Below, piece by piece: positions 30,389 through 42,073 of a DNA stretch of 52,897 nucleotides. The notes beneath the pieces are model-generated. The model made no database searches. It saw only the letters and a program-made list of their open reading frames with translations, and was not told the origin of the DNA. Each line of letters starts with the position of its first letter. The stretch's first letter is position 1. Origin of the DNA: an uncultured Clostridia bacterium (GTDB taxonomy: Bacteria; Bacillota; Clostridia; Christensenellales; Borkfalkiaceae); assembly GCA_944372525.1 (NCBI GenBank), contig CALVZL010000009.1, forward strand, positions 1-52,897, read 5' to 3'. Position numbers and translations under genes: made by a program.

Positions 30389-31710
30389 GCTTGGTTCACC
30401 TCTGTATGTCCGTATAGATCATAAATATCGGCGCGATCGACCGTCACGTCACAGCTTTCCCCTTCTCGTGCGCGGGAAGAGGTGAAATAGACGAGTCCGT
30501 CTGCTTCGGGCGCCTGAAAATACGCCCGCCCGAAAAAACAGGATTTCTCGTAATCGATCCCGTCGCAGACGACGCGCAGCGTTTTTCCCACGAAATTCTG
30601 CAAAAAAGCGCGGGAGATCTCCCTTTGCACCGCGTATAATTCCCGCACCCGCCGTTTGCGCACGGAGACGGGAACTTGTTCCTTCATGCGAAACGCGGCC
30701 GTCTCCGGTTCGCGCGAATAGGCAAAAAATCCGCAGTTCTGCAGGTTTGCCTCCTCCAAAAAAGAGCAGAGCGCCCGATGCTCCTCCTCGGTCTCCGAAG
30801 GGAATCCCGCGATGAAGGTCGAACGGAGCGCAATGCCGGGGACCTCTCGCCGAAGCTTCCCCAACAATTCAAGATAGTCTGCACGCGTTCCCTTTCTTCC
30901 CATAAGCCGCAGAATGCGGTCTTCCGAATGCTGCAGCGGCAGATCGAGATACTTCACAAGCTTGGGATTGCGCGCCAACTCGTCGATCAGCTCCTGCGTG
31001 ATCCGCTCCGGATAACAGTAAAGCAACCGAACGGAATGCACCGTCTCGAGCGACGTAAGGCGTCTGAGCAGAGTAACCAGTTCGTTCTCACCCCGATCTT
31101 CGCCATAACGGGTCACATCCTGCGCCACGAGGATCAGTTCTTCCGTCGGACCCAGTTCTTCCGCTTCGGAAAGCAGCGCATCCTGCGGATAGGAACGAAA
31201 GGGACCGCGGATGCGCGGGATCAGGCAATAGGTGCAGTGATTGGAACAGCCTTCCGCAATCTTGAGATATTTATAGTGCGCGGGGGTCGTGAGAACCCGA
31301 GGCAGGAGCGCGCCGTGCAAACCCGTCCCGACGGCGTTCACCCGCTCCCCCGCAAAAGAGCGCTCCAGCGCGGGAAAGAGTTCCGAAACATCGTCGATGC
31401 CCAAAAACACGTCCGCCTCCGTGAGCGCCGGATACAGCTCGTCTGCAAATTTTTCGGGCAAACAGCCCGCAACGACGATGCGTTCGAGTTTGCCCTCTTT
31501 CCGATAGCGGTTGCCCTCCAGCACGGTATCGATCGCTTCCTTGCGCGCCTCGTTCAGAAACGCGCAGGTGTTCACGATGAGCACCTCCGCCTCGGCAAGA
31601 TCGTCTGTGATCTTGCAGCCATGCCTTCGGATCTCCCCCAAAAGCCGCTCTCCGTCCACACGGTTTTTGTCACATCCGAGCGAGATCATCCCGAACGTCT
31701 TCTGCATCAA
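30385..31710 (-). CDS. rimO: Ribosomal protein S12 methylthiotransferase RimO
   Basis: RimO adds a methylthio group to a conserved aspartate of ribosomal protein S12 using two [4Fe-4S] clusters and SAM. The 441-residue protein has the N-terminal UPF0004 domain (GMISLGCDKNRVDGERLLG, VNTCAFLNEARKEAIDT), the radical-SAM cysteines in CSNHCTYCLIPRIRG (C-x3-C-x2-C) and a C-terminal TRAM domain. The motif NRVD-x-E distinguishes it from MiaB. The gene overlaps ftsK upstream and pgsA downstream by four bases each, so translation is coupled along the operon. Confidence 0.95.
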   Translation of the reverse strand: MMQKTFGMISLGCDKNRVDGERLLGEIRRHGCKITDDLAEAEVLIVNTCAFLNEARKEAIDTVLEGNRYRKEGKLERIVVAGCLPEKFADELYPALTEADVFLGIDDVSELFPALERSFAGERVNAVGTGLHGALLPRVLTTPAHYKYLKIAEGCSNHCTYCLIPRIRGPFRSYPQDALLSEAEELGPTEELILVAQDVTRYGEDRGENELVTLLRRLTSLETVHSVRLLYCYPERITQELIDELARNPKLVKYLDLPLQHSEDRILRLMGRKGTRADYLELLGKLRREVPGIALRSTFIAGFPSETEEEHRALCSFLEEANLQNCGFFAYSREPETAAFRMKEQVPVSVRKRRVRELYAVQREISRAFLQNFVGKTLRVVCDGIDYEKSCFFGRAYFQAPEADGLVYFTSSRAREGESCDVTVDRADIYDLYGHTEVNQA

Positions 31711-34700
31711 TCCAAGCTCCCGTATTTACTCTCGTATTCCTCTTTGGTCAAAAGCACGGTGCGCGCCTTCGCCTTCCCGTCGAAGGGAGAGACGTAGCCC
31801 ATCAGCTCCATCCACTCCATGATCTTGCCCGCATGATTATACCCGACCGAACACTTGCGCTGAATCAGGGAGATGGACGCGGACCCGAGTTTGACGGCAA
31901 TCCCCAGCGCCCTGATATACTGCGGATCGACAGATCCGTCGTCGGTATAGTCTTCAGAACCTTCGCCGCCGCTCTGCTGCTCTTCGCGATTGATATAATC
32001 CGCTACGTTGGGATCGAAATAGCATTCGTTGTTTTGCTTGATGTCCTCAACGATCGTCTGCAACTCCTTGGAGTCAAGAAACGCGCCCTGTACGCGCAGA
32101 CAGTTGAACATGCCGCCCGTCTTGAACAGCATGTCGCCCGCGCCGAGCAGCTTTTCTGCGCCCGACTCGTCGAGAATGGTGCGGGAATCCACCTCCTGAA
32201 TGACGCGGAACGCAATCCGAGTGGGCAGATTTCCCTTGATGACGCCCGTGATGACGTCGACCGAAGGCCGTTGCGTAGCCAATACGAGATGGATGCCCGC
32301 CGCACGTGCCTTTTGCGTGAGCCGCTGGATCCGCTCCTCGATGTCCTTCTTTGCAACCGACATCAGATCGGCGAGCTCGTCCACCACAATGACGATCTTG
32401 CAGAGTTTCTGCTCGTCCCCCACCAGATTGAGATTGTATTCGTCGACGTTCCGAACCGCATAGCCGGACTGCGTCTTTTGTTTGAACAGATCGTACCTGC
32501 GCTCCATCTCCTTGATCGCCCAATTCAGCGCGGAGATCGCCTTCTGTGCGTCCGAGATGATCTCGTTGATCATCAGATGCGGCAGCCCTTCAAAGACCGT
32601 GAATTCCGTCTTCTTGGGATCGACGAGGATCAGCCGCAGATCCTCCGGAGAGTATTTGCAGATCAGACTGATCAGCATGGCGTTCAGGCAGACGCTCTTT
32701 CCGGCGTTGGTCGTACCCGCGACGAGGATATGCGTCATCTTGACGATATTCCCGCAGATATTTCTTCCTTCGATGTCCTTTCCGATGGCGAACATCAGAG
32801 ACCCCGGCTTGGCGTTGCGATAATCTTCCGACTCCATCACCGAACGAAGCCCGACCGTCGCGCGGACGGCATTGGGGACCTCGACGGAGACTGCGCCGAT
32901 CTCCGAATTGGAGTACATGTTTACGCCGTCGCGGGCATGCAGACGCAGAGCGATCTCCTCATCGTGTTTGGTGACCATGCGCACGGTCATATTGCGGGGG
33001 ATATCGATATCGTACCGCGTCACCGACGGACCGACCGTCACCTTCACGACCTCCGCATCCACGCGGAATCCCGCCAGCGTCTCCACAATGATCGCAGAGT
33101 TGCGGTCTACCTCGTCCTGGGAAACGCTCGCCACGCCGTCATATTGCTGCAGCAGATCGAGCGAAGGCGGATTATATTGCTTATAGATGTGCCGTGCGGG
33201 CTTGGGAGCCTCCTCCGCTTCTCCCCCGCCCGAAAAGAGATCGTCCTCTTCGCGGTCTTCCTCTTCGTCGAAAAGGTTTGCGCTGGATCTTCTCCCGCCG
33301 GAGAGCGCATCGGGAACTCTGCTCTCAAAGGCCGGCCGCTCCTCGGAACGGTCGGACATTTCCCCGCCCCCGAAACTTCTCCTGAGAAGGGCGTCGTCCT
33401 CCGAAGGAAATTCGACGGGCGTCCGTACACTGCCGGAAGCAGATCGGGAAAAGAGGCTGCGGAACTGTTCTCCGCTCGACGGCTCCGTCTTTTCCTCGTC
33501 GGCCGCAGGTTCCTGCGGCAGTTCCGTGCGACGGGTACGGGACACGGGTTCGGATTTGACCGGCTCCGGTTCGGGCTGTGCTGCGGCACGGCGAAGCCCG
33601 CTCCTGCTCTCCTGCTTCCCGCCGCCAAGCTCCGTCTTTTCCGTCTCTTCCCGCGCGGAATTTTCTCCGGGAAACATCACTTCTTCGTCGTCGATGTTGG
33701 GCGCGGAAGAGAGACCGGTCTCCTCCGCCTTCACGTCGTCGTAAAAATCGGGATCTTCCGCAGGTGCGGCCATCTGCTCGGGCACCTTATACGAGGGGAT
33801 CTGCGGATAATTGATGTCCTCCGTCCGAAGAGAATAGCTGCTGTCGCGCGCAGGCTTTTGTTCCACAATCCTGCGCGGCATGGCGGGCCGCTCCTGTTCC
33901 GCCTGTCTGCCGTATCGATCGAGATAGCCCGTCTCCGAACGGGGCGCCGAGGGAGAGGGCTGCGGCCGAACGGACTCCGAACGCTCCGCTCCCCGTTCGT
34001 AAACGGAGGAAAATCCGTCCGCGGCGGCCTGCGCCTGCGAACTGTTCGGCTCCACACTGCTGCGCCTCGTTCTCGTATTGAAATAAGAATCTTTGTCGTA
34101 GATCAAATTGCTTCTGTAATTGTTCCCCGGATCGGAAGAAAAGAGAATGTCCCGTCCGGATCGGGGCGCGACGGGCGTTTCGGGTGCGGAAGGCTCTGCC
34201 CCATAATATCCCGTCTGTCCGTAACCGTTCCCTGCCCGCGGAGGATACTCTTCCTTTCTGTCCTGCGGAGCGTAGCCGCTCCATTCTCCCATGCGGCTTC
34301 CACGCGGCGCATAGCCTTCCCCGCTTTGCGGAACGTACCCCGTCGGATTTCCCGCGCGGCTTCCCTGCGGGGCATAACCTTCCCCGCTTTGCGGAACGTA
34401 CCCCGTCGAAGGCTCTTCCCAAACCTCGCCCTGCCTCCTGCGGGAAGAAGGCGCAGAAGAGGCACTCCTCTCCCGCATCTGCCCCTGTGCTCCGTTTTGT
34501 ACATACGCCCCGCGGCTCCCCTCTTCCCGCACGGGAAGTTCCTCAAAGGAAACAGGCTTGGGTTCTTTCCGTCTCTTCTGTTTCCGCTCCGCTTTTTCCG
34601 GACGGGCAAAGAGAGCGCGAAGCACACCCGTCCCGCGCACAAAGAAGAACAGGGATCCCGCCGTCAGGCAGGAGAAAAAGATATAGGCGCCGATCTCCGA

Positions 34701-35162
34701 GAGCAGCGCATACACGGGATAGACCACGACGCCGAAGATCACGCCGCCTCCCGTAGAATCGGCGACTCGCTCCGAAGCCGCCTTCCAGCAACCTCCGAGG
34801 TATTCCCCGTACCCGCCGCCGAAAAAGCGCGCGCTCGTCGCAAGATGAACAAGGAAAAAGACGCTTACGGCAAGCGCCGCCATGCGCAAAATCCAGCGCA
34901 ACGAGACAAATTTTTTCCCGGAAATCATGACGAGCGACTCATAGATGCAAAAGAGCAAAAACGGATAGACAAAATAACCGAACGTCCCCAAAAGGAACGC
35001 CGTGATCGCCACGCCGATCTCTCCGAATATGTATTGTCCTATCACCGCGATGACGAGCAGAATCAGACTGAACAGCAAAAGCGTCATGCCGAACGTCTCT
35101 CTCGTCATGACGGACGCTTTCTCATGGTTCTGATTGTCTTCTCCGCGACCGTAACCGTTCAA
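31707..35162 (-). CDS. DNA translocase FtsK/SpoIIIE
   Basis: An 1151-residue septal DNA pump. About four membrane helices occupy residues 20-170 (MTLLLFSLILLVIAVIGQYIF and following). A long, disordered, Ser/Pro/Arg/Glu-rich linker of about 500 residues follows, including a 21-residue near-repeat TGYVPQSGEGYAPQGSRAGNP around residues 245-310. The motor has Walker A (GTTNAGKS, about 816-823) and Walker B (IVIVVDELADL, about 922-932); a C-terminal winged-helix gamma domain (about 1080-1151) reads orientation sequences. The usual family length is near 800. The start is TTG at 35162, six bases after GGAGG. In a spore-former it pumps the chromosome into the forespore. Confidence 0.93.
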   Translation of the reverse strand: MNGYGRGEDNQNHEKASVMTRETFGMTLLLFSLILLVIAVIGQYIFGEIGVAITAFLLGTFGYFVYPFLLFCIYESLVMISGKKFVSLRWILRMAALAVSVFFLVHLATSARFFGGGYGEYLGGCWKAASERVADSTGGGVIFGVVVYPVYALLSEIGAYIFFSCLTAGSLFFFVRGTGVLRALFARPEKAERKQKRRKEPKPVSFEELPVREEGSRGAYVQNGAQGQMRERSASSAPSSRRRQGEVWEEPSTGYVPQSGEGYAPQGSRAGNPTGYVPQSGEGYAPRGSRMGEWSGYAPQDRKEEYPPRAGNGYGQTGYYGAEPSAPETPVAPRSGRDILFSSDPGNNYRSNLIYDKDSYFNTRTRRSSVEPNSSQAQAAADGFSSVYERGAERSESVRPQPSPSAPRSETGYLDRYGRQAEQERPAMPRRIVEQKPARDSSYSLRTEDINYPQIPSYKVPEQMAAPAEDPDFYDDVKAEETGLSSAPNIDDEEVMFPGENSAREETEKTELGGGKQESRSGLRRAAAQPEPEPVKSEPVSRTRRTELPQEPAADEEKTEPSSGEQFRSLFSRSASGSVRTPVEFPSEDDALLRRSFGGGEMSDRSEERPAFESRVPDALSGGRRSSANLFDEEEDREEDDLFSGGGEAEEAPKPARHIYKQYNPPSLDLLQQYDGVASVSQDEVDRNSAIIVETLAGFRVDAEVVKVTVGPSVTRYDIDIPRNMTVRMVTKHDEEIALRLHARDGVNMYSNSEIGAVSVEVPNAVRATVGLRSVMESEDYRNAKPGSLMFAIGKDIEGRNICGNIVKMTHILVAGTTNAGKSVCLNAMLISLICKYSPEDLRLILVDPKKTEFTVFEGLPHLMINEIISDAQKAISALNWAIKEMERRYDLFKQKTQSGYAVRNVDEYNLNLVGDEQKLCKIVIVVDELADLMSVAKKDIEERIQRLTQKARAAGIHLVLATQRPSVDVITGVIKGNLPTRIAFRVIQEVDSRTILDESGAEKLLGAGDMLFKTGGMFNCLRVQGAFLDSKELQTIVEDIKQNNECYFDPNVADYINREEQQSGGEGSEDYTDDGSVDPQYIRALGIAVKLGSASISLIQRKCSVGYNHAGKIMEWMELMGYVSPFDGKAKARTVLLTKEEYESKYGSLD
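34245..34412. repeat. 63-bp tandem repeat within ftsK
   Basis: The block GCATARCCTTCCCCGCTTTG, continuing into the same 3' sequence, occurs at 34309 and 34372, period 63 (21 codons), with a third partial unit to the left. It encodes the GYVPQSGEGYAP repeats of the linker. Confidence 0.75.
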
Positions 35163-35214
35163 GCCCTTCCTCCGATTCCGAAAATTTGCAGATGCAGTCA
35201 ATTTCTCATGGTAC

Positions 35215-35243
35215 AGTATAACATTTTTGCCCGAATTTTTCAA
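35215..35243 (-). promoter_or_regulatory. ftsK operon promoter
   Basis: Minus strand TTGAAA (35238-35243), 17-base spacer, TATACT (35215-35220). The leader is about 45 bases with GGAGGAAGG before the TTG start. Confidence 0.7.
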
Positions 35244-35333
35244 CCATATCCAAACAAATTTTTTACGAGTTTTGTACTTTTCTCGGCTTTCCTGGCGAAC
35301 TTCCCCCTCCCGCAAAGGGATAAAAAAAAGGAC

Positions 35334-35361
35334 GGCGGCAAATTTTGGAAAATTTGCCGCC
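35334..35361 (-). terminator. Terminator of the pseudopilin gene
   Basis: GGCGGCAAATTTT (35334-35346) pairs perfectly with 35349-35361; the minus-strand transcript then has GTCCTTTTTTTTA. Confidence 0.85.
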
Positions 35362-35390
35362 CTTTGCCTGTTTTTTCTGTTTTACGGCGC

Positions 35391-36812
35391 TCAGACGTCG
35401 GGATACTCGATCACGACCCGTGCGGAGGCGCCTGCCCCCTCCACGCTTACCGTGCACTTGTCCCGACAGGACTCCGCAACCATCGAACGCCATTCGGCTT
35501 CCATATAATCGCAGTATGCCTTTCCGTTGAACGTACCGCCCGTGATCTCAACTCTGCTGTTTCGGGTAAGGCTGAAACTGATCTCGCTTCCGTTTTCCGC
35601 GACGTACGTTCCCCCCGAAATGTTGAGCTTGGCGGCATTGTAATTGTAACTGCCGTCCGTCTGCAGGACAAAGAACGCATGCTCGTTTTGCTGTGTCTTG
35701 GTGTACGTGCCGCCCTTGAGATTGAGGATTCCGCCGCTCGAAAACACATAGGCAATGTGATTTTCTCCCGTATACGTTCCGCTGTTCACGTTCAGTGTTC
35801 CGCCGTAACAAGCGGCAAATACGGAACTCGTGAAATCGGCATACCCCGTCTGCGTGAAGACGCAGTCGTCGACCGTCGTCACGCCCGGTTTCATAACACC
35901 TCCTTCGTAAACCCCGCCCGCTTCGACACAGCCGCCTGTCACGGAAATGATCGTTGTGTTTTTCAAATTCGCGACGCCGTCCAATGTTTTGACGTTCATC
36001 CCGTTCTTCCGATAATTATACAGCGTCGTCCCGACTATATTTGCCGTTCCGTTCTTTTCGACGCGGACGGAGCCGTAAGAACCGTCCGTACCCGAACTTT
36101 TTGCGTCGATCACGCCGCCGACGATATTGAGGGTCGCGCCGTTTTTCACTTCAAACGCGCGCTTTCCGCCGAACTCGGCCGCCCCTTCGTTGATCGTGAC
36201 CACATCGGAGAGATTAAGCGTGATCGTTTTGTCTGCTCCGTCGATACAGAACGCCTTTGTCACAGGATCGGACACGGAAATCGAATCCTGAATATACACC
36301 GTCTGCGTGCCCGTAAGTTCGCTCACCTCTTCCAGCAGATCCTCCGATTTGGGCACGAGCGTGACGGAGCCGCCCGCCGCCGTCACTTTCGCCTGTTCCT
36401 CCGACGTCGAGACCGCAAAATGCCAATTGGGATTGATCGTCTCGGAAGAAAGCGTCTTGGAGCAGTAGATCACGCCAAACGACACGTCCAAATACAGAAT
36501 TTGATTCGTTTCGCTGTCCCAGGCGAAATAGTTGCCCTCTGCCGTCGGGTTCAGGTTGGAAAGAACGAACCCGCCTTCTTCCAAAATGCCGATGACTTCG
36601 GAAAATTCCTTCGGTTGAGATTGCGCGCTTTCCGCCGTAAGAACGGTGTTCATGTTTCTCGCCATCGCAATGTCGTTGGATTCTCTTGCCTTGTTCACAA
36701 CAGTGACAAACGTCGGGATCAATACTGCCGCCAAAATGGCAATTACCGCAATGACGATCACAAGCTCGGTGATCGTAAACGCTCTCTTTGTTCTGCGTCC
36801 CTTGTTCTGCAT
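35391..36812 (-). CDS. Type IV pilin-like protein with beta-helix-like C-terminal region
   Basis: The 473-residue protein begins with a prepilin leader and N-methylation domain: basic MQNKGRRTKR, then FTITELVIVIAVIAILAAVLIPTF with the conserved Glu five residues after the processing site. From about residue 190 onward it has short strand repeats rich in Gly, Thr and Asn (GATLNIVGGVIDAK, GTLNVNSGTYTGEN, GGILNLKGGTYT, KLNISGGTYV, RVEITGGTF) that suggest a right-handed parallel beta-helix. It is presumably processed by a prepilin peptidase and displayed at the surface. No other pilus or secretion genes are in the window. The start is supported by GGGGAGAG. Confidence 0.8.
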   Translation of the reverse strand: MQNKGRRTKRAFTITELVIVIAVIAILAAVLIPTFVTVVNKARESNDIAMARNMNTVLTAESAQSQPKEFSEVIGILEEGGFVLSNLNPTAEGNYFAWDSETNQILYLDVSFGVIYCSKTLSSETINPNWHFAVSTSEEQAKVTAAGGSVTLVPKSEDLLEEVSELTGTQTVYIQDSISVSDPVTKAFCIDGADKTITLNLSDVVTINEGAAEFGGKRAFEVKNGATLNIVGGVIDAKSSGTDGSYGSVRVEKNGTANIVGTTLYNYRKNGMNVKTLDGVANLKNTTIISVTGGCVEAGGVYEGGVMKPGVTTVDDCVFTQTGYADFTSSVFAACYGGTLNVNSGTYTGENHIAYVFSSGGILNLKGGTYTKTQQNEHAFFVLQTDGSYNYNAAKLNISGGTYVAENGSEISFSLTRNSRVEITGGTFNGKAYCDYMEAEWRSMVAESCRDKCTVSVEGAGASARVVIEYPDV

Positions 36813-36878
36813 GTTCTCTCCCCGCCGGAAAAAAATCAGCTTTGAAAATACTTTTTTCACGGCTTATGATTTTTTTTC

Positions 36879-36906
36879 ATTATAATACCCCCCCTCCCCA
36901 TGTCAA
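36879..36906 (-). promoter_or_regulatory. Pseudopilin promoter with G-rich spacer
   Basis: Minus strand TTGACA (36901-36906), 16-base spacer, TATAAT (36879-36884). The spacer reads TGGGGAGGGGGGGTAT, an exceptional run of eleven guanines broken by one adenine between two consensus hexamers. Confidence 0.75.
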
Positions 36907-36939
36907 ATGTTTTGAATAAACTTTTTTGATTTTGAAAAA

Positions 36940-36965
36940 AAGAAGCCGCCTGATGGCAGCTTCTT
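36940..36965 (-). terminator. ligA terminator
   Basis: Minus strand GAAGCTGCC, loop ATCA, GGCGGCTTC with one mismatch, followed by TTTTTTTC. It is 20 bases beyond the ligA stop. Confidence 0.75.
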
Positions 36966-36983
36966 CGCGCTTGTTTGCGATCT

Positions 36984-41217
<4,234 letters not shown>

Positions 41218-41224
41218 GCGCTTT

Positions 41225-41253
41225 ATTATAACACAGACGAGAAAAAATGACAA
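41225..41253 (-). promoter_or_regulatory. Leaderless promoter of pcrA-ligA
   Basis: Minus strand TTGTCA (41248-41253), 17-base spacer, TATAAT (41225-41230). The ATG at 41217 is the eighth base after the -10 box. Confidence 0.8.
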
Positions 41254-41301
41254 GTTTTTGCGCCGCACTCAAGCCGCCGCACCGCGAAAATCAAAGGGCG
41301 C

Positions 41302-41700
41302 TCAGCGCGTCCCGTTCTTCCCCTTTTCAAACAGATACTCCCGCTTGAACCGTTCGAGCGCGCGGAGATATTTTTCGGACAGTTCCAGCGTATAGCGTTG
41401 TTTTTCGGAATATGAAAGCGTCTCATAGTACTCGCGGTCTGTAAGTCTTCCGATCGCATCGGACACCTCGCCCTCCGAAAGAAGCAGGTCGCGTACCTTG
41501 AGATAAAATTCGTCCGGCGTTTCTCCGCGGATCTTGGTCGTCACTTTTTCCTGGAAATAACGTTCCATTTTGCTCTCGTTGATCCCTTGCTCCCGCGCAT
41601 CTCGGCGGCGGGCATCGAGTTCCTCCTCGCATTCCCGCCAGAAGCCCTTTTTCATCCGCAGTTTTGCCTCTTTCGCAAGCATTTTCAGCGATCGCTCCAT
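41302..41700 (-). CDS. Helical charged protein of unknown function (132 residues)
   Basis: Not recognised. The product is rich in Lys, Arg and Glu, predicted almost fully helical (MLAKEAKLRMKKGFWRECEEELDARRRDAREQG), with no membrane segment or cysteine pairs; the C-terminal part is ELSEKYLRALERFKREYLF. GGAGGGG precedes the ATG by four to five bases. It follows rpsU and its terminator by about 50 bases, so it is either expressed by read-through or from its own weak promoter. Confidence 0.7.
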   Translation of the reverse strand: MERSLKMLAKEAKLRMKKGFWRECEEELDARRRDAREQGINESKMERYFQEKVTTKIRGETPDEFYLKVRDLLLSEGEVSDAIGRLTDREYYETLSYSEKQRYTLELSEKYLRALERFKREYLFEKGKNGTR

Positions 41701-41750
41701 AACCCCTCCGATGGCAGACTGTCGGCGCCGTTCGACATTTTTCGCATAAA

Positions 41751-41776
41751 AAATCCGCAGCCGTGGCTGCGGATTA
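41751..41776 (-). terminator. rpsU terminator
   Basis: AATCCGCAGCC (41752-41762) pairs with GGCTGCGGATT (41765-41775); the minus strand continues with TTTTTTATG. Confidence 0.85.
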
Positions 41777-41779
41777 TCT

Positions 41780-41956
41780 TCAGTTTCTGCTTCTCTTTCT
41801 CGCGGCTTCCGCCTTCTTTCTCTTCTTGACGGAAGGCTTCTCGTAGAACTCCTTTCTGCGGAGATCCCCGATGATGCCGTCGCGGGAACATTTCCTCTTG
41901 AAACGGCGAAGCGCGCTTTCCAGATTTTCATTTTCACCGACTTTGATCGTGGACAT
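41780..41956 (-). CDS. rpsU: 30S ribosomal protein S21
   Basis: The 58-residue basic protein begins [19 protein letters not shown] and continues [23 protein letters not shown], ending in a lysine/arginine-rich tail, an exact S21 pattern. S21 binds near the anti-Shine-Dalgarno region of the 30S subunit and supports initiation on Shine-Dalgarno mRNAs. GGAGGG lies 11 bases before the ATG. A perfect promoter and a strong terminator make it monocistronic. Confidence 0.96.
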   Translation of the reverse strand: MSTIKVGENENLESALRRFKRKCSRDGIIGDLRRKEFYEKPSVKKRKKAEAARKRSRN

Positions 41957-41999
41957 ACCTTTTCAACCCTCCTTCGCCGCAGCACTTATTCACCCGCTT

Positions 42000-42028
42000 A
42001 TTATAGCAAACGCAGACTTCCCTGTCAA
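42000..42028 (-). promoter_or_regulatory. rpsU promoter
   Basis: Minus strand TTGACA (42023-42028), 17-base spacer, TATAAT (42000-42005): perfect consensus. Confidence 0.88.
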
Positions 42029-42073
42029 TTTTTTTCGGGAAGATTTTTGCATTTTTTTGCACGGATTTTGTCC

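Noticed and set aside
31833-36845. A 1670-codon open frame on the plus strand
   Set aside because: It is antisense to ftsK and the pseudopilin gene and exists because of the GC-rich third codon position; the minus-strand proteins have complete family motifs.
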